DNA of 38,010 nucleotides from Caldilineaceae bacterium (GCA_022824685.1 JAJDZJ010000060.1:1-38010); one strand, 5' to 3'; counted from the stretch's first letter, positions 25,801-34,358 are shown. Translations and numbers: made by a program. The notes: generated by a model not told the origin, from the sequence alone.

Positions 25801-27273
25801 CTACAGGGCTCCATGTCCCGCTCTGGCAAGGTACGCGGCGTACAGCTTTATGTCTTCCACGCGGACACCGGAAAAGTTGAGACGGAGGCGGACCGGGCCG
25901 TGTTCGCATGGCAGGGTTGCACGGTCCTTCCAGTTGACTGGCTGAGCCAGGCCGGATGAGGTCGGCGCGACGCAGTCCTTTTCCGTAAATCCGGCAATTG
26001 GCTCCAGGCGTTCGCTTACGACTTCAGCGGATACTGCGCTGTACTCGCCAATCCCATCTATATTGAGTGCTAGCTGCGCGTCTGCGCCGTCCAGATCGAT
26101 TGGCGCTGAAATCACGTGGGAGCCCTGAACAGTCCTCATGCGCGCGGCGGGAAATGGCTGAAAGTAGCCGAGCCGGTCGCGGGGCCAACTGGCGACGCGA
26201 ACGCCGTCACTGCTTTGTTCCGGCCAGGGCGCGTACCAGAAAAGCGTTTCGTCGCCGACCTGTTCGAAGCCCTGCCCCTGGATCAGGGCCGGATAGTTGA
26301 CCAGAGTATGGCCAAAGGGCAGCTCCTGCCAGCCGTCCTCTGCCGCGGAAACGATGGGGTAATCGGGAACCGGCTCGCGGTAGTGCAGGGCATCGCTGCT
26401 GACGGCGAGGCCGAGGTCCATGGTGACAAGACGGCGGTCGTTGGACGGGTGGCCGTTCCACATGCCGTAGAAGCCGACGATTACATTGCCGCGATTCCAG
26501 AGGCTGGCGCCGAGGTGAATCTGCTCTCCTGCGCTGCTGCCGGCCACTGGGGAGCGGGGCGTGACGTTCGAACGGCGCATCCCCATGCAGGAGGCCTGCG
26601 ACCAGTTTTCGAAGTCGTAGGAGATGTGGGACACCAGCTGCCGGACGCCGCCGGCATGTGACCCGCCCTGGCCGCACACGTAGTAGCAGCCGTTGTGGCG
26701 CGTTCCGCCCGCCATCTCCAGCCAGGATCCGACCGGATTGGACGGGGATTCGCGCCATGTCAGTCCGTCGGCGCTAAAGGCTGCGGCGAACCGGCTCTTG
26801 TATTTGCGCGATTGAAAGAGCATTTTGAAACGACGACCGGGGTCGGCATCGTCGGGGTCGTGGTAGACGACGCAGCTTTGGACGTGGTGAGCGCCCTGGT
26901 TGAGGTCGACGAGATTATTGTTTCGGTTGCCGTTATACGCAACCAGCCCCAGGTTCGGTTTGCGCCAGTTGTAGCCGTCGGCGCTGACGGCCAGGCAGAC
27001 GCGCTCGAACCAGCCGGCGTCCTTGCCCTGGCCGAGGTACCACATCCAGAGCTCATCGCCGATGCGATGGACAGTGCCGTAGTAGACGACGCGTTCGCTG
27101 TCAGGCGCGCCGTCACCGCCCAGCGCCACTGCGATGCGGGTCTGTCCGCAGGGGGTCATGTGGCCCTCGAGACTGAGCTCCACACCGCATTGGAGCGGCA
27201 GGCTGTGGTCGTCAAAGGGAAAGAGGACAATTTCATCCAGGTTCTGGCGAGGTCCTCCGTTTTCAATATACAT
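25801..27273 (-). CDS. Beta-propeller glycoside-hydrolase-like protein (GH43/GH32-like fold), copy A
   Basis: A 490-residue protein without signal peptide. Repeated blades contain FxxxSADGxxW motifs (LAVSADGYNWRKPNLGLV, AAFSADGLTWRES) and WMWYLGQG/LFWYAPW strands, typical of five-bladed propellers of the GH32/GH43/GH68 type and of sialidase-like proteins. The last ~110 residues form a beta-rich accessory domain (IDLDGADAQLALNIDG) resembling the C-terminal sandwich of GH32 enzymes. Catalytic acids could not be placed with confidence, so hydrolase activity is inferred. It belongs to the same broad family as the gene at 28215, sharing the RF(K/R)M(L/Y) and SADG-W features. It starts 18 bases after the PhyH stop. 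Confidence 0.75.
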   Translation of the reverse strand: MYIENGGPRQNLDEIVLFPFDDHSLPLQCGVELSLEGHMTPCGQTRIAVALGGDGAPDSERVVYYGTVHRIGDELWMWYLGQGKDAGWFERVCLAVSADGYNWRKPNLGLVAYNGNRNNNLVDLNQGAHHVQSCVVYHDPDDADPGRRFKMLFQSRKYKSRFAAAFSADGLTWRESPSNPVGSWLEMAGGTRHNGCYYVCGQGGSHAGGVRQLVSHISYDFENWSQASCMGMRRSNVTPRSPVAGSSAGEQIHLGASLWNRGNVIVGFYGMWNGHPSNDRRLVTMDLGLAVSSDALHYREPVPDYPIVSAAEDGWQELPFGHTLVNYPALIQGQGFEQVGDETLFWYAPWPEQSSDGVRVASWPRDRLGYFQPFPAARMRTVQGSHVISAPIDLDGADAQLALNIDGIGEYSAVSAEVVSERLEPIAGFTEKDCVAPTSSGLAQPVNWKDRATLPCEHGPVRLRLNFSGVRVEDIKLYAAYLARAGHGAL

Positions 27274-27291
27274 TAGGTTTCATGAACATGC

Positions 27292-28080
27292 TTAGACCAG
27301 CTCAGGCTGAAGAGCTTGTTCGCCAAATATGACTGAGAACTGTTCGCCGTTTTCGGCTTTCGTGGCTGCGTCCATGTAGCATGCGCTGAACGCCCGCCGT
27401 GGAATGTCGGTATTGTTGACTTCGGAACTGTGGGGCAGGTGGTTGTGCAGCAGGACGCTCTCGCCCGCTTCCAGCTCCAGATAGATAATTTCAGCGTCGC
27501 GAGTCAACTCTTCGGCCTGCTCCGGCGTCAGGAAGCCGGAACCGCTGGTCGGGTTGATCAAGGTGTGGTGGGCGCCGGGAACGATTTGAACGCAGCCGTT
27601 GGCGACTGTTGCCGGATCAAGGGCCGTCCAGATCGTGATCAGGGGATCGCGGTCCAGGTATCTCCAGCGGTCCTGGTGCCAGATGAGGGGGGTACCTTCG
27701 CGGGCCGGTTTGTTCATGAACATGGCGCGGTAGCAGGCGATGGTGGTCTCTTCACCGTAGACGCGTGCGCAGATGTGGCGAAAGAGCGGCTTCTGCATGA
27801 ATGCGAGGAACAGCGGGTCGTACTCCAGGTCCTGGATCTTGCGGTAGCTAAGCGTTGCGCCTTTGTGACCTTTTGTTTGAGGACCCGGTTTCCCTGTGCC
27901 CGGTTCGCGGTCCAGCTGCATTGCCATGCGGTCGTAGTCGAGCGGGGCGGTCCCCAACATGATTTCATCCATGCGTTTTTGAAGTGCGGCCAGTTCGGCG
28001 GGGGTCAGCGCCTTTCCAAGCCGCAGATAGCCCTGGGTCTGGTACTTGCGCCACAGTTCGTTTGTGAGTGTTTCGGACAT
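27292..28080 (-). CDS. Phytanoyl-CoA dioxygenase (PhyH) family protein, copy 1
   Basis: A 262-residue Fe(II)/2-oxoglutarate-dependent oxygenase. The iron facial triad is H135xD137 (WHQDRW) and H217 (NHLPHSS). R228 or R229 follows about a dozen residues later, to bind the 2-oxoglutarate carboxylate. The length and LTPAELAALQKRMD start are typical of PhyH. Members hydroxylate many small molecules, not only phytanoyl-CoA, coupled to decarboxylation of 2-oxoglutarate. The substrate is presumably that of the surrounding operon. CAGGAG precedes the ATG at good spacing. The 134 bases upstream, to the copy B propeller stop, contain a small CCGGA/TCCGG hairpin (28126-28139) and no gene. Confidence 0.9.
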   Translation of the reverse strand: MSETLTNELWRKYQTQGYLRLGKALTPAELAALQKRMDEIMLGTAPLDYDRMAMQLDREPGTGKPGPQTKGHKGATLSYRKIQDLEYDPLFLAFMQKPLFRHICARVYGEETTIACYRAMFMNKPAREGTPLIWHQDRWRYLDRDPLITIWTALDPATVANGCVQIVPGAHHTLINPTSGSGFLTPEQAEELTRDAEIIYLELEAGESVLLHNHLPHSSEVNNTDIPRRAFSACYMDAATKAENGEQFSVIFGEQALQPELV

Positions 28081-28214
28081 TCTGGGCTCCTGACAGGATC
28101 GGTCTGTTTTGGCGGCTATCCGTAACCGGAAGATTCCGGCGCGTCTGTTCTAACGATCAGGACAAGGCGCCCTGCGGCATTGTCGAAGACAGGGACCTTC
28201 AATGGTTTCGCGTG

Positions 28215-29765
28215 CTAGTCCACTCGTCCTTTCAGCCTGATGAGATACAGCGTTACGTCAGCCGGGTCGATGGTGAGCGAATAGAGTTTGGTACCCGGCG
28301 AAACGTGGAAGCGCAGCTTCACGTAGAACTCGGATTGGTGCAACCTCGGAAAGCGCCCGCTGCGGTCTTCGCCAACGCCCGGCCAGCCGGGCTTGCCGTT
28401 CCAGGAGAGCATGGCGTCAAGGGTGTCTTCGCGGATCGGATCGCAGTCGTCGACGGTACATCCGGGAATGGGCTGGCCGGTATCTTCCAGCAGCTCGTAG
28501 CGCAACTCACCGGCGCTTGCGTCGACGTTTACACGGATCTGACCGCCCCGCTCCTGGCGGAATCGATTGGTGGTAAGAATGCCGGGCGCGTAGGATTCAG
28601 CTTCGACGCTGACGTAACCGTCGGGGCGCAGGACGGCGACGCCCTTGCCGCGGCGGTTCGGTGTCGAGTAGGGTCCTTGCCAGGGCTGCGCGCTGTAACC
28701 GTTGTGGGTGAGGTTGCCGGCCATGTAGTAAAACATGAGTTGGTCATTGTGGCGGATGGGCCCGTCGGTGTAGACCATGCCATAGTCCCATGCGCCTGGC
28801 ACGCCGCGGCCGATGAACGGTTCGCGCCAGCGGGTCCAGGCAACGGTGTCGCGGCTTACAGCCAGTTGCGTTTCGACGAAACCGTCAACGCGGGCGGGCA
28901 GGGCGTTGGAGCCGCTCTCGCCGGCGCCCCAGTAGTTTTCGGCGTCGGCGATGGCGTAAGGTTCGGTGAGATCGGTCAGGAAGGTGTGGAGCATGAGGAC
29001 GTGCAGGCCGCCGTCGCTGCGGTTGAGCGGATCGAAGCCGGCGGCGTAGAATTCTGTGCCGGGCGGGTCCTGCAGGTCCTGCTCGATTACTGTACGCAGG
29101 CCGGACCAGTGCAGGAAGTCGTCGCTGTCGCGGCGGCCCAGGACGCGGGTGCGGCGGTTCGAGCCGCGCTGGGAGTAGTGGACGTAGCGGGCATCCGGAT
29201 TGATTACGCCTCCGAAGGTCTCGGCGGGGGAGCCGAAGTTGAACATCATTTTCTGATCGCTGTGGCTGCCTTCGGGATAGAGATGCCAGTCATAGCCGTC
29301 CGCGGAATAGCGAGCCAGCCAGCGCGGCTCGCCATCCTCGCCAACGCCGCTTGGCTTGTTGTCGATCTGCTTCCAGCGCCGCGCCTCCTCCTGCTCGTAA
29401 TCGTCCAGAATCATGGAGAGGTGATCGGCGGATCCGGTGGTGATGTTGTTGCGTGTTGAGCCGTCGAACTCGACCAGTCCCAGTTCCGGCCGTTCCCAGT
29501 TCAGCCCGTCGTCGGACTCCAGCGCGCAGAGGAGGTTACGGTCATCAACCCAGGCCCGGTAGTACATACGGAAGCGCTGGTTGCTCTCGTCGTAGATCAC
29601 GCGACCCGGCTGCGCGAACTGGGCGTCCCAGGGTTGATCGAAGGGGATTGAAAGCGGTTCGTCGACAGTCAATTTACGCGGCCGGTTGAGTACGCGCTTT
29701 GCGCCGGATAACGATTCGATGAAGTAGTCGTCGATGAAGAGCTGTTTTCCGGGCGAGAGTTCCAT
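28215..29765 (-). CDS. Beta-propeller glycoside-hydrolase-like protein (GH32-like fold), copy B
   Basis: A 516-residue protein with no signal peptide. It starts with KQLFIDDYFIES...LNRPRK, an opening I recall from large families of uncharacterised propeller proteins in Planctomycetes, Verrucomicrobia and sponge-associated bacteria. Blades carry RFRMYYRAW, ESDDGLNWERPELGLVEF, YSADGYDWHLYPEG and AVSRDTVAWTRW. The C-terminal beta-rich part includes ELRYELLEDTGQPIPG and KLRFHVSPGTKLYSLTI, like accessory sandwich domains. It probably acts on a carbohydrate or sugar-like compound, but no catalytic acid was assigned with certainty. It is the first gene of the five-gene minus-strand run; AGGAAC precedes the start. 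Confidence 0.75.
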   Translation of the reverse strand: MELSPGKQLFIDDYFIESLSGAKRVLNRPRKLTVDEPLSIPFDQPWDAQFAQPGRVIYDESNQRFRMYYRAWVDDRNLLCALESDDGLNWERPELGLVEFDGSTRNNITTGSADHLSMILDDYEQEEARRWKQIDNKPSGVGEDGEPRWLARYSADGYDWHLYPEGSHSDQKMMFNFGSPAETFGGVINPDARYVHYSQRGSNRRTRVLGRRDSDDFLHWSGLRTVIEQDLQDPPGTEFYAAGFDPLNRSDGGLHVLMLHTFLTDLTEPYAIADAENYWGAGESGSNALPARVDGFVETQLAVSRDTVAWTRWREPFIGRGVPGAWDYGMVYTDGPIRHNDQLMFYYMAGNLTHNGYSAQPWQGPYSTPNRRGKGVAVLRPDGYVSVEAESYAPGILTTNRFRQERGGQIRVNVDASAGELRYELLEDTGQPIPGCTVDDCDPIREDTLDAMLSWNGKPGWPGVGEDRSGRFPRLHQSEFYVKLRFHVSPGTKLYSLTIDPADVTLYLIRLKGRVD

Positions 29766-29774
29766 ACAATTTGT

Positions 29775-30982
29775 TCCTATTGTGCTCTTGAACTACGTGT
29801 CAGATGGTTGAGAAGGGAATCGATCAGGAACTTTCGGAGAATTATGTGCCTCTGCCCAGCTTTCTTGCTAGCCTTCAAACAACGAGATTCGCATCTACGT
29901 CGAAGCCTGCCGCCTTCAGTTCTCTAAGAAGCTTTAATTTCCAGCCATCAGTTTTATCAAAGCGAATGTATACTACGCCATCATAATCAGATGGTTTCTC
30001 TAGGTCTCCTTTTATCACGGCGCAAACACGCCTTCTGCCCAATTTGCCTGCGAAGAATCCAAGTTCGAAGATGACGTTTTGTCTTGCTCGAAGACGAAAT
30101 TCATTGCCACTGTTTCGTAATCTGGCTTCGTCATCCGGAGTCAATAGGACTACGGCATATCCGACTTTCTCAGCCTCTTCCTCAAATTTAGCTATGATAG
30201 TGCGCCCCCGATCCGCTTGTTCATCAAGTATTACAGGCACGAGATCTAACTCTTCAACGAATCTCGCTACTTCGTGTTTAGGTCCATCGTCTCTACCGTG
30301 AACTAAGAAGATTTTTTTTGAGTCAATCTGTCCTTCTTTTTTGGGACCGGAGGAGTGCTTTACTTGATCCCCTTCATCCCAAAAGTCTCCTATCTCCGCA
30401 ACCATCAATTTGAGCAGGTCTGAAGCCTTTGACAGACCAATAGCTAGCGCCTCTTGATTGCTTAGTCTTGGAACGCCTGACCCTCGGAGAGCCTCGGCAA
30501 ATGCGTAGTCTAAAGGATGTGGTGGAGAAAACGATATTTCGGTGAATTCCTTTACAGCAGCGTCTTCCTCCCCGTAGGCCTTAGCAATAGCCTTTTCTGT
30601 ATACCTCCGCCATCTCCTGAAGACGGGATCAGAAGTAGATAGCTTTCTCAACTGGGGTACTTTTTCGAGTGCCTTTTGCAGTCGCTCTACTGTCTTATCG
30701 ATTGGAGGCCCTGTCACTTTAATTCCTTCTTATTCAATCTTTCTGCTCATTTAGGGCAGATTTTCCAACAGGCGGAGATCGACCAACTCCATGAGTAGGC
30801 GTGCCTCTACTTGAAATCTCCAAATTGCAGTGAATTACCGCTTCCCGGTATCTTCGCTAATGGAGTTGCTTACTCCCGTAGCCTAGTGAGCTAAGCAGAA
30901 ATGCGCTCTTGCAGGTTGTGAACATATGACGTAAAGCGGACACATTTGGCCCCGACTAAGATGGCGTTTCAACTATCATCCT
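29775..30982. other. Low-GC island carrying the TIR gene
   Basis: Base composition falls to roughly 42-48% GC here, against ~60% or more on both sides, with many more A/T-ending codons. The segment separates the importer operon from the propeller operon, both on the minus strand. Bases 30718-30982 hold no gene; they include a 9-bp inverted repeat (30784-30792 with 30860-30868). No transposase, integrase, tRNA or clear terminal repeats were seen, so the transfer route is unknown. Confidence 0.7.
29875..30717 (-). CDS. TIR-like domain protein (CAP12/Pycsar-effector-type TIR)
   Basis: A 280-residue protein. Residues ~134-272 match the TIR-like nucleotide-binding domain known as PF10137. Seen are KKIFLVHGRDDGPKHEVARF, VILDEQADRGRTIIAKFEE, VVLLTPDDEAR, RQNVIFELGFFAGKLGR with the likely catalytic E218, and GVVYIRFD. 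In characterised relatives this domain cleaves NAD+ on a cyclic-nucleotide or phage signal, causing abortive infection. The N-terminal ~130 residues are helical and unrecognised, probably a sensor or oligomerisation part. No cyclase or sensor partner gene is nearby, so it is an orphan. Start GTG 30717 with AAGGA upstream (30723-30728). Codon use is AT-richer than all neighbours, suggesting horizontal acquisition. Confidence 0.88.
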   Translation of the reverse strand: MTGPPIDKTVERLQKALEKVPQLRKLSTSDPVFRRWRRYTEKAIAKAYGEEDAAVKEFTEISFSPPHPLDYAFAEALRGSGVPRLSNQEALAIGLSKASDLLKLMVAEIGDFWDEGDQVKHSSGPKKEGQIDSKKIFLVHGRDDGPKHEVARFVEELDLVPVILDEQADRGRTIIAKFEEEAEKVGYAVVLLTPDDEARLRNSGNEFRLRARQNVIFELGFFAGKLGRRRVCAVIKGDLEKPSDYDGVVYIRFDKTDGWKLKLLRELKAAGFDVDANLVV

Positions 30983-31876
30983 CTATGCCTTTATACCAGT
31001 AAGGGCAATACCTTGAATGAAGTGCTTTTGTGCCAGGAAAAAGACGATCAGTATCGGCACGATCATCATGGTTGACGCGGCCATGAGGGGGCCCCACATG
31101 GTGCGGCGCTCGAACATGAAGGCCTGGAGGCCAAGGGACAGCGTGAACTTCTCGCGCGTGTTGAGGAAGATGAGCGGGCCGGTGAAGTCATTCCAGGCAA
31201 ACATGAAGCTGAAGATGGCGACGGTTGCCAGGGCTGGCTTGGCAAGGGGCAGGATGATGGTCCACCAGATGCGGAGACGGGTTGCGCCGTCAATGATGGC
31301 GGCCTCTTCCAGCTCCATGGGGATGGTCAGGAAGAACTGACGCAGCATGAAGATGTAAAAGGGTGTGCCGAGCATGGCGGGAATGGTCAGCGGGTAGAAT
31401 GTGTCGATCCACTCCAGTTCGGCGAAGAGTAGGTAGAGCGGCACCAGCATGACGATATAGGGGATCATCATCTGGCTGACCATAACCATGAAGATGAGGT
31501 CGCGGCCGGGCGCACGTAAGCGTGAGAATGCATATGCGGCGAGCGAGCAGGTGAAGACTGCGCCGAATACGTGGGCGAGGGCGATGACCAGGGTGTTGAA
31601 AAAATAGAGGTGCATGGGGGCATAGATGAAAACGGCGGGAAAGTTGCCCCAGATGAAAGGGTCGGGCACCCAGATAGGCGGAAAGGCGAAGATCTGACGG
31701 TCGGCCTTGAGCGAAGTGCTGACCATCCAGACGAAAGGGAGCGCGAAGATTAGTGCGCCAAGGACGAGCAGGATCTGTATGCCGCCGCGCTCAAGCAGAC
31801 GACGGAGAGGCTGCCACCTGGCTCCGGGATGAATCTCGCGTTCGGATTGAGGTCCGATGGCCTGGTCGCGAATCAT
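30983..31876 (-). CDS. Carbohydrate ABC transporter permease, MalG-type
   Basis: A 297-residue CUT1-type permease with six predicted helices. The EAA loop is EEAAIIDGATRLRIWWTIILPLAKPA, the site that contacts the ATPase. The FALPFVWMVSTSLK start and the WNDFTGPLIFL block are typical of MalG/UgpE partners. It forms the membrane channel with the upstream MalF-type permease. ATG 31876 is chosen, four bases after the preceding stop, in place of a far upstream frame opening at 32008 that overlaps the other permease. No ATPase follows; the next gene is the unrelated TIR gene 265 bases away. Confidence 0.93.
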   Translation of the reverse strand: MIRDQAIGPQSEREIHPGARWQPLRRLLERGGIQILLVLGALIFALPFVWMVSTSLKADRQIFAFPPIWVPDPFIWGNFPAVFIYAPMHLYFFNTLVIALAHVFGAVFTCSLAAYAFSRLRAPGRDLIFMVMVSQMMIPYIVMLVPLYLLFAELEWIDTFYPLTIPAMLGTPFYIFMLRQFFLTIPMELEEAAIIDGATRLRIWWTIILPLAKPALATVAIFSFMFAWNDFTGPLIFLNTREKFTLSLGLQAFMFERRTMWGPLMAASTMMIVPILIVFFLAQKHFIQGIALTGIKA

Positions 31877-31880
31877 GGCT

Positions 31881-32795
31881 TTAGCTCTGCTCCGCTTCGT
31901 AGTAGACCCAACGGCTTGCCAGCTTGAACTGGACCAGCGTGAGCGCAAGCACGGCCACAAAGAGGATCCAGGCCATGCTGGCTGCGTATCCCATATCCAG
32001 AAGGACAAAGGCGCGGCGATACAGGTAGAGCATATAGAACAGCGTCGATTCGGCAGGACCGCCGCCGGTCATCACGTAGGCGGTGGTGAAGACCTGGAAG
32101 GAGGCGATTACGCTGAGGACGAGAATGAAGAAGAGCGTTGGGCTGAGCATCGGCAACGTCACGTGTTGGAAGCGCTGCCAGCGGTTGGCGCCGTCGATTT
32201 CCGCCGCTTCGTAGAGATGCTGGGGGACGCCTTGCAGGCCGGCGAGGACGATGATCATAGCGGCGCCGGAGCCCCAAAGCGCCATGAGGATGAGGGCCGG
32301 TTTGGACCAGGTGAGCGATGCGAGCCAGAGCGGGCCTTCAATCTTAACGAGTCGCAGAGTCGAATTGATGAGGCCCCACTCGGGCTGCAGAATCCAAACC
32401 CAGAGGATGGCGCCGGCGACGATGGGCACGATCGACGGCACATAGAAGAGGGTACGGTAGACGGCGATGCCGCGGGCTTTCTGGTTGAGCAGGAGGGCCA
32501 GGAGGGTGGCAACGATAACGTGCAGCGGCACGAAGACGAGCACATAATATAGCGTGTTGCCCATCGACATGCCGAAGCGCTGATCGTCTGTAAAGAGCTC
32601 GATGTAGTTCGCCAGACCGACCCAGCGGGCGGGGGTCACGATTTCGTAGTCCATGAAGCCCAACACGAAGGAAGCCGCGACCGGGCCGATTACAAAGGCA
32701 AGGAAGCCGATGCCCCAGGGGAGGAGAAAGAGATAGCAGGTCAGGGCCTCTCTGGCGGCGTTGGTGAGTCTTGGTTTGGGTTGGGCGTTGGTCAT
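31881..32795 (-). CDS. Sugar ABC transporter permease, MalF/UgpA-type
   Basis: A 304-residue CUT1 permease with six predicted helices. The family pattern is clear: CYLFLLPWGIGFLAFVIGPV at helix 1, FYVPSIVPIVAGAILWVWI, and the EAA loop LYEAAEIDGANRWQRFQHVTLPMLSP. It pairs with the MalG-type permease downstream. ATG 32795 is preferred; an in-frame TTG at 32825 would begin next to the hairpin. The hairpin at 32834-32869 lies between it and the binding-protein gene and probably lowers permease expression relative to that gene. Confidence 0.93.
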   Translation of the reverse strand: MTNAQPKPRLTNAAREALTCYLFLLPWGIGFLAFVIGPVAASFVLGFMDYEIVTPARWVGLANYIELFTDDQRFGMSMGNTLYYVLVFVPLHVIVATLLALLLNQKARGIAVYRTLFYVPSIVPIVAGAILWVWILQPEWGLINSTLRLVKIEGPLWLASLTWSKPALILMALWGSGAAMIIVLAGLQGVPQHLYEAAEIDGANRWQRFQHVTLPMLSPTLFFILVLSVIASFQVFTTAYVMTGGGPAESTLFYMLYLYRRAFVLLDMGYAASMAWILFVAVLALTLVQFKLASRWVYYEAEQS

Positions 32796-32833
32796 GGAGG
32801 CAGTCCTGACAGTTGGAGCAGACAAGCGAGAAG

Positions 32834-32869
32834 ACAGAACCGGAACGACAGGATGCCGCCCGGTTCTGT
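32834..32869 (-). promoter_or_regulatory. Strong intercistronic RNA hairpin between binding-protein and permease genes
   Basis: ACAGAACCGG (32834-32843) and CCGGTTCTGT (32860-32869) form a perfect 10-bp stem with a 16-base loop. On the minus strand it lies 16 bases after the binding-protein stop and 38 bases before the permease start. No long T run follows, so partial termination or 3'-end protection of the binding-protein mRNA is likely, as in other importer operons where the binding protein is made in excess. Confidence 0.7.
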
Positions 32870-32885
32870 TAATTCTCTAATGCGC

Positions 32886-34358
32886 TTAGGAGGATTCAAG
32901 ATTCTCCCAAGCGGCGTCGAGCGCCTTTTGGACGTCGGCGTGGGAGGCGTCGAGGGCCTCTTGCGGCGTCTGCTTCTTGGTGAGGGCGGACTCCCAGGCG
33001 TTCTTGAAACCGATCCAGAGTTCGGCGGCGGCGAGTCCGGCAATCTGGCCGCAGCCCACGGAGAAGGTCTCTGAATCGAGGTATCTCTGCATCATGATCT
33101 TCTGGCGTTCGGGTAGGACGGAGTAGTACTCGTCCAACATGAACTGCATGGCCGGCTGGTAGACGGGCGGTGTGGGGGCGAAGATCGGTTCGCCGGGCAG
33201 CTGCTGACGCGCCCATTCGGCCTTTTCGAGCTCAAGGCCGACGGTCCCTGCGGCGCGCACGTATTTCTCGCTGATCACCCACTTCATGAATTCCCAACCC
33301 TGTTCGACAAGCTCGGTATTGGGGTCGATCACGAAAGTCCAGCCGCAGGACCAGTTAACCTGGGCGCCTTCATTTGCGGCCGAGACAGGCATGAGGCCGG
33401 TGCCGTCGTAGTCGAGGTCGGGGAACTTGGCATAGCGGCCGATCATCCAGTTGCCGTAGGAGCACATGGAGACCTGGCCCTGGGCGAAGGGATCGACGGG
33501 CTGACCGGCGAAGCCTTCCATGAAGGAGGAGGCCGCGGCGTTGCCGCCGCCAAACTCGTCGATCATGTGGACGCACCACTCGAGGGCTTCGACCCATGGA
33601 TCGGTGTTAATGAGGTTGGTGCGGCCGTCCTCGGACTGGCTGACTCCGCCGTTTTCCATGGCGTAGATAAGCAGCTGATCGGACAGGCCGGGCGGGAAGT
33701 GGGGGAGGAAGCCGTAGCGAACGATGCGGTCTCCTTCCATCTTGTTCAACTGGGGCGCCATTTCCATGATGTCGTCCCAGGTCTCGGGGCCAACGTCTGG
33801 ATCGAGGCCGGCTTCTTCAAAGTGGGTCCTGTTCCAGAAGAAGTAGCGGGTGCCGGCGGTATGTGGCAGCCCATAGAGTGTGCCCTGCCAGGTGAGGTCG
33901 GCGATGGGGCCGGCCATGAAGTTGCCTTTGTCGACATTGTCCCGCTCAAGGAGGTCTTCGATGGGCCTGTAGAGATTGCGGGAGGCAAACTGGCGGAAGG
34001 TGTGACGGTTCTGGTAGGAGACGTCGGGGCCCTTGCCGGCAGCCACGGCGGTTACGTATTTGGGCGTACCGTAGACTGCTTCGCCGAGGTCACCGAGCGA
34101 CACGGTGATGTCGGGGTGCTGCTCCTGGAATACCTGGAGAACGCCTTCCGTGGTGGGATTGATGCGCCACCAAATCTGGATGTCAACGGGTTCCTGTGAC
34201 GCCGCCATTCCTTCGTCGCCGGCGGCTTCAGGGCCGGCCGGTACACAGGCGCTGGCTACCAGCGCGAGTCCGGCAACTGCGGCAGAGTTCTTCAGGAGGC
34301 TTCTCCGGCTGATGCCCTCCTGGACGTCGGTCTTTGCTGCGGAATTGACTCTCGTCAT
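32886..34358 (-). CDS. Extracellular solute-binding lipoprotein of a CUT1-type importer
   Basis: A 490-residue family-1 solute-binding protein. The N-terminus is a Tat-type lipoprotein signal: twin Arg in SRRSLLKN (R18, R19), a hydrophobic core, and lipobox VASAC (C38). The mature protein has the usual IQIWWRIN start, followed by VLQVFQEQHPDITV, and Trp/aromatic-rich segments expected for sugar binding. It captures a solute at the outer face of the membrane and delivers it to the two permeases downstream. The ligand is unknown; family membership suggests a saccharide or polyol, but the neighbourhood hints at an amidated compound. AAGGAG lies ~11 bases before the ATG. First gene of the importer operon. 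Confidence 0.93.
   Translation of the reverse strand: MTRVNSAAKTDVQEGISRRSLLKNSAAVAGLALVASACVPAGPEAAGDEGMAASQEPVDIQIWWRINPTTEGVLQVFQEQHPDITVSLGDLGEAVYGTPKYVTAVAAGKGPDVSYQNRHTFRQFASRNLYRPIEDLLERDNVDKGNFMAGPIADLTWQGTLYGLPHTAGTRYFFWNRTHFEEAGLDPDVGPETWDDIMEMAPQLNKMEGDRIVRYGFLPHFPPGLSDQLLIYAMENGGVSQSEDGRTNLINTDPWVEALEWCVHMIDEFGGGNAAASSFMEGFAGQPVDPFAQGQVSMCSYGNWMIGRYAKFPDLDYDGTGLMPVSAANEGAQVNWSCGWTFVIDPNTELVEQGWEFMKWVISEKYVRAAGTVGLELEKAEWARQQLPGEPIFAPTPPVYQPAMQFMLDEYYSVLPERQKIMMQRYLDSETFSVGCGQIAGLAAAELWIGFKNAWESALTKKQTPQEALDASHADVQKALDAAWENLESS

Noticed and set aside
24595-25959. 454-codon open frame on the plus strand
   Set aside because: It is antisense to the D-aminoacylase-like and nitrilase genes, both with intact catalytic motifs; its own translation shows no motif. 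High GC makes long antisense frames common.
28068-29459. 463-codon open frame on the plus strand
   Set aside because: Antisense shadow of propeller copy B; repetitive Ala/Val/Gly-rich translation without a recognisable domain.
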